Below, one piece after another: positions 35,458 to 46,405 of a DNA stretch of 64,000 nucleotides (the first letter of the stretch is position 1; each line of letters starts with the position of its first letter). The position numbers were made by a program, and so were the translations under genes. Source of the DNA: Elgaria multicarinata webbii (lineage: Eukaryota > Chordata > Lepidosauria > Squamata > Anguidae); the NCBI RefSeq assembly GCF_023053635.1, contig NC_086172.1, positions 92,966,181 through 93,030,180 on the forward strand, read 5' to 3'. A model generated the notes under the pieces. That model was not told the origin of the DNA. It worked only from the letters and a program-made list of their open reading frames with translations, and did no database searches.

Positions 35458-36471
35458 CTATCGAAAATGCCAAATACATAAAATGCAAGGAATTCACTTT
35501 TTCTAATTACTGTAAATGTTGGGAGTAGCTCTGCCCAGCAGCAACTCAGCCTTTGGACTCTCTGTATCAGTTTGGAACACAATGTGTTTAATTTTTAAAA
35601 TCTGATTTTTTAATTTTTTTTGCACAATATTCCATTCACATTGTATTTCATTAATTAATTTAATATTTTAAGAATTCTGTTTCCATTTGTGTTTTCTATA
35701 AGGTTCTGGATGGTTCAGCTCATCTCTTTCAGTTGGGAGTATATTATAGTTACACAGTTCTTGGGCAGGGGTCTGCTTTTTCAGCCTCAGGAACATAATC
35801 ACACAGTTCTTTAGCACTCTGTCCAGGACAGCTTTTGATCACTGGAATAATATTTTAAAATCTGTGTTTCCCCTTTTAGTCTTCTTAGCATGGATCTCAA
35901 CAAATACCTTTCTGTTCTTCTGTACAGTCCGGGGCCAGTATATGGGTGGCGGATGGTCATTCTATGGACCAATTTCATAGGAAAAACTTTCCAAAGTACC
36001 CCTAGGTAGCACAGCCTGCACAACCACATTTCGCCAGCTATCCAGAATCCAAATTTGGAGATAGAAAGCAATACTAATATAATAATTGGAACAATGAGTA
36101 CCTCTGGTTGGACTATTCAGTTTCCAGTGACTAGGTAGGTATTCTGCTATCCTTGAAGAATATATACAAAGGAGGAAGACCTTTCTCTGGCCATTTCTAC
36201 ACCTGCCTTTTTTCCTGGGATCATCCTGGGATCATTCCTGTGCATGCAAATGACACACAGGGGATCCCAGGAGCAGGCATTTTCCTGGGATAATCCTTAG
36301 GTGTAGAAAGGGCCTCGGTCAGTGGTTTTAATAACTGAAAAACTACTCAAGAACAAAATAACTACTTATATTAAAGTCTACAGATATGTCAACTGCTTGT
36401 ACTTGCTGAGGTCCACAAATAACTCAAACATATATTCAACATTGTTATGCCATAATAAATCAAACACTCAC
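35458..36471 (-). other. OTOG intron 8
   Basis: Contains the MITE at 36189-36314; otherwise nothing recognised. Confidence 0.55.
36189..36314. mobile_element. MITE related to the GGCCTTAGC family
   Basis: Ends GGCCATTTCTACACCTGCC and TTAGGTGTAGAAAGGGCC. Inner CCTGGGATCATCCTGGGATC and GGGATCCCAGGAGCAGGCA match the family core, but the ends differ (TTTCTACAC instead of TTAGCTAGAC). Confidence 0.65.
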
Positions 36472-36677
36472 CATAACTAGTGGCTAGCTCATCTTGCAGA
36501 ATAGCATTGTTGTTACCACACAATCCATGTGTTTTGCCCAAATAGTCAGGAGCCATCTTTATATAAACAGCGGATGTACCATCCCAAGCCAGAGAGAATG
36601 CATATTGGTGTCTTACAATCACATATCCAGAAACTTTTTGGATATACAAGTTCCCTATGGTATATGGTAACTGCATT
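36472..36677 (-). CDS. OTOG: OTOG coding exon 8: VWD1, core and GLCG motif
   Basis: Encodes residues 210-279. It contains [20 protein letters not shown], the D-domain core, and THGLCGNNN, the GLCG motif with its adjacent Asn-rich, calcium-binding-type loop. The 206 bases are fully open between a CAG acceptor and the donor GTGAGT. Confidence 0.96.
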
Positions 36678-37084
36678 CTGGGAAGTACAACAAATACCAC
36701 CATAAACAAATGAACAAACCATTGCCATCATTTACAAATTCTACTGAAGTAGTTATTGTATTCAGCTATCTAGGCCCCTCTACCAGCTGAGACAAGCTCC
36801 ACCAGCAGAGAGCAGTCCCCAGTATATCCATGGAAACCTCTGTAGGCAACGACCTACTACTTGCAGTATTTCTGGTGATGGTAAGCCCCAAAATAGGATG
36901 TTCCAGGGGCTTGAGCAGTGCAGAGGCAGCTTTGGGTCTGCTGGATCAAAGGCCCTTCCTCCCCCCCCGCCACCCAAGATAGGCCCCCTCACTTGAGAAC
37001 ATAAGAGACATTGCTATGCCTACATACTAACATAACATGGCAAGTAAGAACACCACAAGCAATGATAATATACATGTAATTTAC
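36678..37084 (-). other. OTOG intron 7
   Basis: About 400 bases with a C-rich run near 36960. No element recognised. Confidence 0.5.
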
Positions 37085-37203
37085 CCAATTCCTTTGTAAG
37101 TGACCTCACTACTTAATCTGATTTCTCCATCTCCAGAAAAGTATAAACTAACAGATCGTTTACAGGAATAAGGAGAAGATTTGCATTCTGGATCATTATG
37201 GAC
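37085..37203 (-). CDS. OTOG: OTOG coding exon 7: VWD1, second part
   Basis: Encodes residues 171-210, [18 protein letters not shown] followed by [12 protein letters not shown]. It supplies the internal Cys pair of VWD1. The donor is GTAAAT, and the two leftover bases complete a Gly codon with exon 8. Confidence 0.95.
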
Positions 37204-37740
37204 CTGCCAAAATAAGAGAAAAAATAATATTTTAACTCTAACTATATTTTCAGCATTTCACATACTGCTCTGGAGACAAGACCCCAAAAAGGTTTTGAAA
37301 TTCTAGTGGACAGCTAGGTCAATCTCCATACCTTAATTATTAAGTTGATTTGGTTACCAACTTGGAATCAAATTTGGTAACACAAACAAAGGTAGGAAGC
37401 ATATATATAAGTGAAGCTTCAAATATTTCGGTTCCGTCAGAATACTTATCCACATTCTTTGCAAACCATTTAGTCTGTGGACTAACTGGTTTTGCACCAT
37501 TTCATTAGTTGAGATCCAGAAGGCCATGTGTGCAATGACAGTTTTTTAGCCATCCTCCTACTGTAATGTCACCACCACCGCCACCACCACCAAAAGCCAC
37601 TACCAAAGCTCAGAAAAGCCTTCATAACCATTTCTTGAAGCATAAGAGACCGCTGCAGATGAGAAAAATCACCATCCTTTACTTTCATTTACACAAAAGA
37701 ATCTTACATACATTCATGGGTATCTCTGAACACCAACTAA

Positions 37741-38182
37741 GGCCTTAGCTAGACCAGGCTTTATCACAGGACAAACCCCGGGATCGTCCCTGTGCATCCC
37801 GGGATCAGGGAGGGATGATCCCTCCCTTGCCCCGGGATAGAGCCCTCCCCTTTGGGCCCACGTCTTCCACGGTCCTGGACTGAGCCCAAGACTGCGGAAC
37901 GTGTGGCCCGCTGCTGCAGTTTGACCCCGCTCCACTCAGGAGCACTGCATCCATCAGGGCTAGGGTGGGGGGAGTGGGAAAAGTAATTAAAATTTAAAAA
38001 AATGTGCCTTTAGCACACGAGCATTCGTGCGTTCCTTCCTCTTTAAGAAAAAAATGGGTGCGACACCTCTCCTCCTGAGGTCGTTGCACCTCACATGTGA
38101 ACAGAGGAGGGATCTCACGTTAAACACAATGTGAGATCTTCCCTCCTCCATCCTAAATTAAAAGGTAGGTCTAGCTAAGGTC
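37741..38182. mobile_element. Long member (442 bp) of the GGCCTTAGCTAGACC family
   Basis: Ends GGCCTTAGCTAGACCAGG and GTAGGTCTAGCTAAGGTC. The inside is GC-rich (CCGGGATCGTCCCTGTGCAT) and contains TTTAAGAAAAAAATGGGTGC. It is three times longer than the ~140-bp members, so the short ones may be internal deletions of such a form. Confidence 0.72.
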
Positions 38183-38359
38183 TATGTAACCTTAGAAAAA
38201 AGAGGGATAGCTATAGTCCCTTATCTCCTTGGAACACATGCTGAAAGGCTGTCTACAGTTATTCCCATAAAAGCAGCCCAACTCACTGGAATTACCAATT
38301 CATAGTATCTCTTCAATCATACTTCCAGAGCAAAAGAGAAGCAAATGAACCACACATTA

Positions 38360-38506
38360 TCTCACAAACAGCAAGGGTAGCCGTGTTGGCCATAAACAAA
38401 ATTCTAAATCCATATTAGTGTCATAGTTTTATTCAGCCAACCAAAAGATCACAACAACTGTGCAAGCTTTCAGGATCTCTATATCTTTTCATAAGGCAAG
38501 ATGAAA
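38360..38506. repeat. Unclassified interspersed repeat (AGGGTAGCCGTGTTGG type)
   Basis: AGCAAGGGTAGCCGTGTTGG, then CAGCCAACCAAAAGATCAC and GTGCAAGCTTTCAGGATCTC. The class is unknown to me. The repeat at 48893-49105 has a comparable style (TCTTATGGCACCTTAAAAAC). Confidence 0.5.
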
Positions 38507-38566
38507 ACAACCATGAAATGCTCACATTTATTGTGAATTGGACTTATTTAAAATGTATTCTCTTAC

Positions 38567-38721
38567 TTGTATAGAGAAGCTCTGTTCATCTAATTCATTC
38601 TGCCTGACTAGAGCATACGTTGATTTTCCAGAGAAAAAGTAGTAGAGGCCATCAAAGGTTTCATAATGGTATTGTCCCCACGTTCGGCAAATGTTGTCTC
38701 GTTCTGCTCCTGTGTTGTGTA
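38567..38721 (-). CDS. OTOG: OTOG coding exon 6: start of VWD1
   Basis: Encodes residues 119-170. After [16 protein letters not shown] comes the VWD opening [14 protein letters not shown], then [19 protein letters not shown]. The TFDG motif after a His/Tyr pair marks the first strand of a von Willebrand type D domain. It ends exactly on a codon before the donor GTAAGA. Confidence 0.95.
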
Positions 38722-39042
38722 CTATGGCAAGAAAGAGAAGGGTGAGGGAGGAGAATGCAATTCAGAAGCAATAACCCTTGGTGATGCTTACATATATTCT
38801 GCAGGGAGTGATGACAGTCAGCATTTATCCCAAAAGAGGGAAGAATATTTACATAAGAAGTGTTATAACACATCTGCTTATTCAGATACTGTCTTAATCT
38901 ACTTCTACTTTAGAATGAAATGCAGGAGCCCCAAACTATAGCAAAGTGCCTATTAGGAAATTGAGTATGGTTCTGAAGAGGTCTGGAAAAAAGTCTATAA
39001 GCCTAGCTTCAAGTGTTAAATCACACTTGTTATGGTGACTTG
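38722..39042 (-). other. OTOG intron 5, part beside exon 6
   Basis: About 320 bases without recognised features before the transposon at 39043. Confidence 0.5.
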
Positions 39043-40281
39043 TTTTGGATGTCACAATAACCCATGATGGGGTATATAAGCCATAATGTCTTATTTAACC
39101 CATCACGGGTTATCGGGTCATCTGTTAGGATTTTTTTTAACCCATGATGGCTTATTGGGCCAAAATAACCCACTCTTGCTAACCCATGGTCTGCAGAGTG
39201 GGTTACCATCATGGGTTATCACGTTGTGTGATGGTCACAGAGAGTTATTTTGGTTGCCTACAGAGTTGCTTGGCAAGAGCGGTCAAAACTGCTGCCATCA
39301 CTCTCCTCCAACCAGCAGATCTCTGTTTTCATGATCTGCCTGAAACTGATTGCGCTTGCAGCCCAACCTCACCCTAAAGCCTCCACTGGCAGGGCACTCT
39401 GGAACTTCCCCAAGTGTCAAACACCATCTTGGTCAGGTGGCAGCAGCTGCACAGGGTTACAATTTTGCCTTGTGTGCATCTTTGCCAGGGGATGCTGTGC
39501 ATGAAGTTTTGTCCTGCTCCTGCAAATTTCTATGAAGTTGTAGCTGTCACCCCCTTTTTTGGTGAAAAGGTGCTTTCACTCATGTGGCTTTGTTAGTGCT
39601 CAGAGTTTTTAATGGGCTTTGTGTGCACCCTTGCTAGAGGAGGCTGTGTATGAGGTTTGGTCCCAATGCTGCAAACTTCCAAGGATTTATCTGCACCATC
39701 CCCTTTTTGGTGTACCCAAGGTTTTCGCTCCTTTGCATGTAATTGCACAGGGTTTTGAATGTGTATCAGGTGCCTCCCATTTAGAGGAGGCTGTGTATGG
39801 TCCCAATTCTGCATACTTCTAGCACTTTAGAGCCACTACCTCATTGTCAGGGAGATACTGGAAGCTCAATTAACCTCTCCCCTGTCATTGGGATATTGTG
39901 GAAGGTTAAAACAGGCTGCTGTGATGTTGTCAATGGGTGAAACAGCACCACTGTTGGGGCAGGAAGACTGTAGCAGGACAGGGGGCAGGGCAATGACTCA
40001 GATTACGCACAGTAGTTTAATAAACTATGCACAGTAGCTTATTTGTCTGATAGTGTGTGGGATAGCAGTAGCTTATTTTCAAAATAAGCTAGTGTGAGTA
40101 GCTTATTAACCCATTATGGCTTGGGGGCCTTAGCTAGACCTAAGGTTTATCCCGGGATCGTCCCAGGGTCATCCCTGTTCATGTAAATGAGACACGGGGG
40201 ATCCCGGAAGCAGGCAGGGACAACCCCAGGACGATCCTGGGATAAACCTTAGGTCTAGCTAAGGCCTAAGTGACATCCAAA
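39043..40281. mobile_element. DNA transposon with internal tandem repeats, interrupted
   Basis: Perfect 12-base terminal inverted repeats TTTGGATGTCAC (39043-39054) and GTGACATCCAAA (40270-40281), followed inward by AACCCATxATGG. About three tandem units of 142-148 bases start near 39465, 39613 and 39755 (shared GGAGGCTGTGTATGAGGTTT). A smaller MITE (40125-40266) has inserted into the right terminal repeat region. No transposase frame. Confidence 0.68.
40125..40266. mobile_element. Near-perfect palindromic MITE, GGCCTTAGCTAGACC family
   Basis: The first 28 bases (starting GGCCTTAGCTAGACCTAAGG) are exactly the reverse complement of the last 28, and pairing continues further with few mismatches. 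Total about 140 bp. Nested in the element at 39043-40281. Confidence 0.82.
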
Positions 40282-40322
40282 TGCACCCACTATGTAGCAT
40301 ACAAATTATATTTTTTACTCAC

Positions 40323-40415
40323 CTATTTGACATCTTGATCCAGTTGCATTATATCGACTACAGTCACACAACTGCCAATGCACACACTCGCCTCCATTAA
40401 AGCATGTCAATGAAT
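40323..40415 (-). CDS. OTOG: OTOG coding exon 5: EGF-like module
   Basis: A 93-base exon encoding [18 protein letters not shown], then [12 protein letters not shown]. The CFNGGxC start and Cys spacing are those of an EGF-like domain, and an NAT sequon is present. The exon is symmetric (phase 1 at both ends), as is typical of shuffled EGF modules. The donor is GTGAGT. Confidence 0.93.
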
Positions 40416-42558
40416 CTAAATTTAGAAAGGGTACATAATAACTTCTTACAAGTCACATGCATTTCTAATTGGATGAACATGTGAAAGAAAATTATGACAA
40501 CACATCTTTCAATCTGATGGACTGTTAGTGATCTTCCCAGAAAATAATTATATTGTATGAATTCATCTTACATATAAACATTTATCAAAGAGAACTTTAT
40601 TATTCTAACTACAAGAAAAAGCAGTCATGCAGTCAGATGCTAATGCAGTTTATCCTCTGACTAGACAAACACCCAATGCACATTTTAATAGCAATCTATC
40701 AGAGAGAAAATCTTGCCACAGTTGACAATACAACTTTAAGTAGAAGGGACAGTCAAGAAAGCATTTTTAAGTTAAAAGAAACTTTCAAGCATCCACCTGT
40801 TTGTCTCATTTGCTGGCTGGAAGTAACACATCTGTTTCATTACCCACAAGTAGGGACGGATGGATATTTCAAGTCCTGAACTTATGATCACCTAATGCCC
40901 CAAAGCTTTCCACCATATAATACAGATGGAACAATCTTAGCCAAATAAATTTTAAGGGCCAGGACATTTTAAAGAAATTTTAAATTTTATTCACCTCAAT
41001 GTAAAAGAATTTCAAGATTGCCCCTACAATGCCATCTGCTGCTGGGCATTCCAAGAGGAATTGGCTGCAAAAAGCACCCCAAGATAATGAACTTATTTAA
41101 CCTGCTGGATGGAGTTATTAGAAATTGACGATTTAAATATAGAAGATAACTTAACAAATAGAATCAATTTAATGTTACTATAGTTAATACTAAGTGTTTT
41201 CTTCTAACAAAATGTAGCCAGCAGTTCTATCTGATTTTTAAGACTACCCCTAGTCAGATATTATGATCCTGTTCAGATATAACAGCAGCGTTCAGCAGCA
41301 AATCATGCCTAAGCCTCATGTGAACTGCTTCTTGTTTGCAATGGTAACACTTGAATGCTGCCTTCGAGGGTTGTTTCTGTGACTACCAAAGAAGGCACTT
41401 GGGTTGTTTATGAGTTAAATTGCCCCATGTTAACCCAAGAACAAGCCATAATAATCAGTGAGTTGTTTAATTGTGCAAACAAAGTAATTGCCATAGAGAT
41501 ACAGTTAATAAGATCTGGATCCTTATTCTTATGTTTTAGAGAAAGGTCATCTTGATATTGACTAACAAGTACAAACAAGAACATTCATTACCTGCATTCT
41601 TTGATTTCTAATATCTGGTATTAACTAGCTGGCAAGTGAGATGCAGGCAGACTTGCAGAACAGCAATTCAATAGCCAATTAAATTTCAAAGGTTATTTTC
41701 CATCTAATTTCCTGTTTTTAAAGTTCATTTTATTAATGTTTTCATTACCAATTTTGTCCCAACACCTGCTTCTGCAGGTGCCCAGTTTGTGATGCCAACT
41801 CTGGAGAATTTTCATAGAAATATTATAATTGGAGCTAGTGAGCCATGGAATTACTCCTGCTAGAAGAATCACAAATTTCACTCTTGCATCTGAGGCCTTC
41901 ATACATGAAATGTTCTACTCTCATTGGATCCCTTTATTTTTCAGGCTTTTCTTTGCAATCATGCAAAGAAGATGTGCACAGGATACTAAGGAGCTGTGAA
42001 CAATTGTTCTTCCCTATAACATTTCCCTATTTGTAAACATAGGTGCTTTCATTTTTTAATATTGCCATGTTCACTAGTGAATACAATGCCCAGAGAATAC
42101 AATGCAACTTTGGCTGCCCACCTAGTGGGCAAGTTTGCACAACATGACAACCCAGTCTGTGAATATGCAGCTTGGGTTATTTTGGGAACAACTCCTGATG
42201 CTCCCGACAGACGATCGGACTTACCGTTGGTTGTTTCCCCTCTTCTTCCCCTTTGATCCTCCACCCGTTATCCCTGGGTCCTCAGTGGCAGAACCCATCT
42301 TGTCTGCCCATCCTGTCCCACTCCCCATTCTGATCACAACCCTGTTATTGTTCCCCAGCTTTATACATTTATTTTTCTGACCCCTGATATTTGCACAAAT
42401 GGGGCCATAATATTTTTAATTATTTTTTGGGCCCCAGGAATTTGCGCAAATATGGTCACTGTTGTTGTGGTTATTGGTTTTTCACAGTTGCCAAATACAT
42501 GTAGCCTTGTCTTGGCAATACCCTTGTATGTTTCAGCTGTCAAAGGAACAAAGTACAG

Positions 42559-43563
42559 CAGTGGTTCCCAATTAGCTAAGTACTGCGGACCCCTTGTTTT
42601 TCAAATGCCAAGCCATGGACCCCCTCCTTTTGAAAAAATTGTTATCTCTATGGTAGTTACCTGTGCAAAGCAATTTTTTGGAGAAAATAAGGGGTAGCCC
42701 CTAATAAGCAAAGGATTTTAGGTATACTAAAAAAAACCCATAAAATTTGTGATATTTGTGATATTACCATGCAAAAATGACAGTGATTTAATTAGGAATA
42801 TAAAGACGAATTTAATTTTACTAATGTCTAGTTTATAATTGAACAAATTATGACGTGTCTAGCAGCTACTAAACCTAAATGTGATGGGAGAAATCATGCC
42901 TCTTTTTGTCCCAAACAATCCCTTCCACATCCGGTTCAACATTTCCTACTTTTAATCTCAAATTTGGATCAACATTGAGCCAATTTCTATGCTTGTTTTC
43001 ATATAACAAAATCTCAAAAACGTTTGTTCACAAAGATATGTGGAACAAAAGAGAACTAGATGTTTCAAAGCTTTTTCACCTAACTTCTGATAATCAGGAA
43101 AAACCTTCACCCAGAATTGGTCCAGTCTATATTCTTTGAAAAATGATTTCAATGAACCATCACAAGTCACGTCAACAAGTGCATCTTGCTCTTCCACAGA
43201 TAGAGTTGTTAGTTGTACATCACCACATTCAAAAGGATTCCTTATCCATGAGTTTTCAGGATTAGGTGCAGGGAAGTAATCTCTGAAGCTAGTCGCTAAA
43301 TCACGCAGGTGCTCAGTGATGTTATATTTTACTTCTGGTAGGAATTCATAGAATCATAGAATAGCAGAGTTGGAAGGGGCCTACAAGGCCATCGAGTCCA
43401 ACCCCCTGCTCAATACAGGAATCCACCCTAAAGCATCCCTGACAGATGCTTGTCCATCAGTGGACTCCAGAAATGAATGGTGAATATGTGAATGGTGCCA
43501 CGGACCCCCTGGGTGGGTTACATGGACCCCTGCAGTCCAAGGACCCCCAACTGGGAACCACTG
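42559..43563 (-). mobile_element. hAT (Charlie-like) DNA transposon with transposase relic
   Basis: Terminal repeats CAGTGGTTCCCAA and TGGGAACCACTG, flanked by an exact 8-bp duplication AAGTACAG (42551-42558 and 43564-43571), the hAT hallmark. The minus strand at 42958-43197 keeps an open piece of the transposase C-terminal region: FWVKVFPDYQKLGEKALKHL, then STYLCEQTFL, the hAT dimerisation motif. Most of the transposase is lost, and a CR1 fragment has inserted at 43341-43458. Dead copy. Confidence 0.88.
43341..43458 (-). mobile_element. CR1 LINE 3' end nested in hAT
   Basis: TCATAGAATCATAGAATAGC, then AGAGTTGGAAGGGGCCTAC and TCGAGTCCAACCCCCTGCTC: a reverse CR1 terminus. It lies inside the hAT, so it is the younger insertion. 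Confidence 0.88.
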
Positions 43564-45151
43564 AAGTACAGTATAAAACATACAAGGAAATTGACAAGAC
43601 AAGACTGCATATGGGCAAATTTGACAGCTGTTGACAGTGACAGGTCAGGAAGACTTAGCAAGATGATCCCCAGGGTTTTAAGTATTGAACTGACACTTGT
43701 GGGTGCCCTGCTTCCATTCCACACTTCCCCAAGTCTCCAGCAAGTTATGTTATGAGAGATATAGGCTTCCCATCACCACCCATTTCTCACTACTTCCATT
43801 CAGAGCAATTACTGCCATGGTTACTGTGAATGGCCCTATTTACACAAATCTCAGCAGCTGAATTTTTTTAAAAAGAGGCTAGCAAACATGTGACAGTACC
43901 TCCAAAGTGCCATTTGGACATAGTTAGAGAGGATGCCACTACTGAGGGAGACTTGAGTCAACTCAGGTGGGCATGATCAGAAAGAAAAGCAGGGGGAGGG
44001 GTTGCTGCTCTTGCCAAGCAGCTCTGTACCTGATTGCCACAACCCATGATCAGTTGCGTCTGCCGAGTTCAAATGACACAGCAACCCATCATGGGTAAAA
44101 CAACGCCTTCAAAAAACCATGGGTTGTCATGGTGGCATTTATTTAGAGTGTTGGGCATGGGGAATCCTGCAACTGCAGGAATTGGATTTGATAGTCTTTG
44201 GATAGGAACCTGGCCTGGATATTCAGACTAAAGGAAGACACCAAAACTTAGGTAAAAGAAAGAAACCAAAAAGACAAGGGGCAGAACCCAACACTACATG
44301 AGCAGAAGTCTACCTGTTGCACTTTCATGTCCACTATACAGCCACTCACACCATCTAAAATTTGCTGAAGAGGATCTCCAACCCTCCACAGCAGATGTTG
44401 AGGGTATACAAGGAGCTGCAGGGGGAGAGAGAATTGCCTCCTCCGAGTTCCACTGATAGAAACAGTTGCACCAGTGGTAAGATTTTATTTTGTTTTGGCA
44501 AAAAAAAAAAAAACTTTTGGATGTCAGTAAGCAATTTAGATTTTCCCAGCTTGCATAATATATCTATTGCAATTTTAACGTTGTATAACTAGGACCACCA
44601 TTGTTCCTTCAGAACACTAGAATCCAACTACATACAGTGTTACATTTGAGTAGATTCACACAAATATTTTTTCTCATAATGACAGGATATTTTGAACTTA
44701 CCTCACAGTGGTGTTTCATGTGAAACCTAATGGTGTGAATAAGTTCAGCTGCCAAAATATCATACCTGACAACCTCAATTTCTGAGCTCTTGTTGTTAGT
44801 TACTATTAGTCTAAGGTAAGTACACAATTAAAACTATATAGGTTTCAATTAGGAATTGGTGTTGGGATTTATAATATTTGTTCATTGCAATATCTTCTCA
44901 TTGTAAGATGATCATTGTAGTAACATGCCACCATATAAAAACTTGTCAGTGATTGAGCAGCACATTTAGATTCCTGAAAGTCCTTTCATTAATTACAGGT
45001 ACGCTGACGTCCCTAGGAACTAGGCACTATAAAATTTACTTACATTACATTTGTTTTGCATAACAAGTCTACAACTATTCAAATTGGGCTCTTGTTAAGT
45101 TTGATAGTGATTTTTCAAAAAAGAAGAAGTAAAAACTATTAGGGAGCTTAC

Positions 45152-45242
45152 TAGATGATTCACAGATTGTGCTGCGAAATCGTCTTTCCTTGGAAGAAGG
45201 TACTGTGGTAGATGAAGAGTTATAAACTGATGTTCCAAATAG
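45152..45242 (-). CDS. OTOG: OTOG coding exon 4: Ser/Thr-rich linker before the EGF module
   Basis: Encodes residues 58-88: LFGTSVYNSSSTTVPSSK, then a basic ERRFRSTICESS. The acceptor (TTTCTTTCTGTACAG) and donor (GTAAGC) are good. The only frame that stays open across the junction with exon 5 starts in phase 0. The Ser/Thr-rich part with one NSS sequon may be glycosylated. The basic ERRFR could be a processing site, which is inference. Confidence 0.82.
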
Positions 45243-45538
45243 CTGTACAGAAAGAAAGGAAAAACCCTATTAATCCAAAATAAATATATTGATGTCCATG
45301 ATTTATCACACTTTAAAATGCATTAAGAGAGCTATGTACTCATGTTTATACTACTTATAAAAGGTGTTCAGAAGGTGCGCTAGCACATACCCGTCTTTGC
45401 CCTCAAATTTCAAAGAAGTGTTCAAGTTCAAAGCATAAAACAACCCATAATTAGTCTTGCTGCCAAAACTCAAAATGAGACAATTTGTAAGCCAAATCTG
45501 ACAAATACGCAATCCTCAAATGTATAATGAGCCCTGAA

Positions 45539-45854
45539 AGCTCCATCACACTTGGGGGTTAACACGCTCCCTACCGTCTCTTGTCCGCCTGTGTTTTCAT
45601 TCCTCAAAGAGGAAGTACAGAACGAGCACGAGACCCATTGAGTCTGCTGCTCTAATGGCTCTGCTTCTCCTGCACACAGCAGGAGAGAGCAGCAATTCTG
45701 AGTTTAAAAAAACATTAGACTTAATGGGGGGGGGGGTTGTTGCACAAGGAAGGCCAGAAGGGGCAGAAGGCAGACGACATCATGTGAGGGGCCTGAGCAA
45801 ACTCTGTGAGTGCCCAGTAACAAGCATGCAATAAAACACTCATCGGATGGAGCT
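45539..45854. mobile_element. Unclassified ~316-bp repeat (copy 2) with short inverted ends
   Basis: Starts AGCTCCATC and ends GATGGAGCT. The inside shares long phrases with 24020-24290 (CTGCACACAGCAGGAGA, GAGTGCCCAGTAACAAG). Contains an 11-base G run. Confidence 0.62.
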
Positions 45855-46334
45855 CTTAGATCCAATGAACTTTTTAAAAATACAGAATTCAAATTGAATT
45901 AATTGATATTTCCTGCCCCTGTCCTGTACAGTCTGCATGGTTTGGGGGACAGGAGACTAGTAAATGTATGGTAATACAAAATGATCTTAGGACTTTTTAA
46001 CCCTTTTCTTTCTTGTTGAATTAAATGTCTTTAAAGGTAAAAGCTTCTCCGAGAGGCTAGGAAACACGGTTCTGAGGGAGGGGAAATGGGTTTCTTCATT
46101 ACTTAGCTTTAGATGGGCATTAAAGACTGTTCTGTTTCATTAGGCTATGAGTGCTGTTTTGTGTCACTCCCCCAATTTTATTTTACTTTATATTATTATT
46201 TTAATTCTTTAAAAGTTATTATTAGGCTGCCTTTAGAACTCTCTATTGGATGGTATGGTTTTTACTTCTGTGTGCCTTGTTTTTATGATGTACAATAAAA
46301 ATATTATTAAAACATAACATCACCTAGAGCTGCA

Positions 46335-46405
46335 TTACCCAACCTGATGCCCTTCAGATGTGTTGGATTACAAACCCCAGCATCCCCCAGACAGTTGGGG
46401 GAGGC
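46335..46405. mobile_element. Fragment of the CAGGGGAAGGCAA-type MITE
   Basis: CCCAACCTGATGCCCTTCAG, then ATGTGTTGGATTACAAACCC, a diverged half copy of the family at 34921-35053. Confidence 0.5.

Larger units (their letters stand above)
37204..38566 (-). other. OTOG intron 6
   Basis: Holds a (CAC)n-like run (37570-37592), a 440-bp MITE and an unclassified repeat (38360-38506). Confidence 0.55.
40416..45151 (-). other. OTOG intron 4 (4.7 kb)
   Basis: Holds the hAT copy (42559-43563) and a short AACCCATGATGG-type piece (43985-44130). 40420-42060 and 44300-45150 show nothing recognised. 42080-42545 is moderately GC-rich unclassified text. Confidence 0.55.
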
